A stretch of 64,000 bases of DNA, from assembly GCA_903869265.1 (NCBI GenBank), contig CAIPYE010000017.1, positions 62,001-126,000 of the forward strand, written 5' to 3'. A program made the position numbers and the translations under genes. Position 1 is the stretch's first letter. Each line of letters opens with the position of its first letter. The DNA comes from an uncultured delta proteobacterium (lineage in GTDB: Bacteria; Desulfobacterota; Desulfobulbia; Desulfobulbales; Desulfurivibrionaceae). The notes beneath the pieces are model-generated. The model made no database searches. It worked only from the letters and a program-made list of their open reading frames with translations, and was not told the DNA's origin. This document shows, one piece after another, positions 61,433-64,000 of the stretch.

Positions 61433-62110
61433 ATGACGGAAACACCACTGTTGGACTGGCAGGCCATAGACACGGTCCTGCTGGACATGGACGGCACCCT
61501 GCTGGATCGCCATTTTGACGATTATTTCTGGGAGCATTATGTGCCGGAGCACTATGCCCTGGAGCACGATCTCTCCATCGATGAGGCACGGCTTGAACTA
61601 CTGGCCCGGTACAGGGGCCGCGAGGGAACCCTGGCCTGGACCGATCTGGATTTTTGGTCCAACGAGCTGGGGCTCGACATCCCGGCCCTCAAGATGAAGA
61701 TCAATCACCTCATCGGCGTGCATCCCCACGTCATTTCTTTTCTCAAGTTCTGTCGCGAGGCTGGCAAGAAGATCTATATGGTGACCAACGCCCACAGCAA
61801 GACCCTGGCCATCAAGATGGAGAAAACCGCGCTGGCAGGCTATTTTGACCGGATCATCTGCGCGGAAGAAGTGGGGATGGCCAAGGAAGACCCGGTCTTC
61901 TGGCAAGGGCTGGAAGCGATGCTGGGCTATGATAAAAAAAGAACCATGCTGGCCGAAGATACCGAAAAGGTGCTGGTCTCCGCCCGGCTATACGGCATGG
62001 GTTTTCTCATCTTCGTCGCCCGTCCCAGCAGCCGCAAACCGGTTGCCCGCTCAGAGAATTTCCCCTCGGTTGTCACCTTCAAGGAGCTGATCCCCGAGAC
62101 AGTCGGCTGA
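61433..62110 (+). CDS. HAD-family hydrolase (YrfG/GMP-IMP nucleotidase-like)
   Basis: DTVLLDMDGTLLDRHFDDYFWEHYVP; VTNAHSKTLAIK; MLAEDTEKVL. Confidence 0.85.
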   Translation: MTETPLLDWQAIDTVLLDMDGTLLDRHFDDYFWEHYVPEHYALEHDLSIDEARLELLARYRGREGTLAWTDLDFWSNELGLDIPALKMKINHLIGVHPHVISFLKFCREAGKKIYMVTNAHSKTLAIKMEKTALAGYFDRIICAEEVGMAKEDPVFWQGLEAMLGYDKKRTMLAEDTEKVLVSARLYGMGFLIFVARPSSRKPVARSENFPSVVTFKELIPETVG

Positions 62111-62153
62111 CGTTTCGCGTTAGCCGCGAACCCGCGACGCCAAAGGAACACCC

Positions 62154-62543
62154 ATGCACGAAAACGAGCAGGCGGAATTGATTACGGTTATCGGTGATTT
62201 TCTGGAGATGGGCCATGTGGAGAACATCATGGCCATGTTCAAGCAGGATGCCTCGCTCTATGCCCTGAGCGGCGAGCTGTTGCGCGATGAGCGCTTCAGG
62301 GTGCGCATGGGCATGGCGGTGCTGTTTGAAGAGCTGAAGGGTATCCGACCGCAAGAAGTGATCCTTGCCATCCCTGCCCTGCTTCCGGTGCTTGTTGAGA
62401 CAACCCCGTGGATGCGTGGCGAGGCCGTGAATCTGCTGGCTATCATCGGCACCCCCGAGGCGGTGGGCCACATCAGGCTTCTGGCCGATGACCCGGATCC
62501 GCAGATCCGGGAGATGGTGCAGGATATTTTAGCTTTAAGCTGA
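62154..62543 (+). CDS. HEAT-repeat-like domain protein
   Basis: WMRGEAVNLLAIIGTPEAVGHIRLLADDPDPQIREMVQDIL. Confidence 0.72.
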   Translation: MHENEQAELITVIGDFLEMGHVENIMAMFKQDASLYALSGELLRDERFRVRMGMAVLFEELKGIRPQEVILAIPALLPVLVETTPWMRGEAVNLLAIIGTPEAVGHIRLLADDPDPQIREMVQDILALS

Positions 62544-62571
62544 TAGCTGCCAGCTTAAAGCTATCAGCAGC

Positions 62572-64000
<1,429 letters not shown>

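Overview
The window is about 64 kb of a high-GC bacterial chromosome. Gene content suggests a deltaproteobacterial, Desulfobulbaceae-like host, but that is inference only. Most of it is ordinary housekeeping: gatC/gatA, mutM, bioB/bioF, pcnB, rpsA, sppA, an HU/IHF gene, guaB/guaA, pgsA, folK, a dapB-dapA-dapF-lysA-argH-argG-argF-argD-argB run, lptA/lptB, rpoN, rapZ and aspS, plus several two-component proteins. The accessory part is a ~10 kb, visibly AT-richer island (about 32.98-43.17 kb) at the 3' end of a tRNA-Leu(CAA) gene. It carries a P4-type tyrosine integrase, an AlpA-like regulator, a Rep-like protein, an orphan ORF and a co-oriented cassette of three nuclease-type genes. The largest gene of that cassette encodes a 1304-aa protein read as REase(Mrr-like)-TPR-GreA/B-C-terminal-like-PIN, and is the best candidate for an under-described immune system. 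Other notable items are a radical SAM-ArsM-DUF5714 triple fusion coupled to a VTT/TVP38 membrane protein, two dispersed palindromic repeat families, and a signalling operon ending in a large protein with a CCHC zinc-knuckle motif. All calls come from reading the sequence and the supplied ORF translations; no searches were run.
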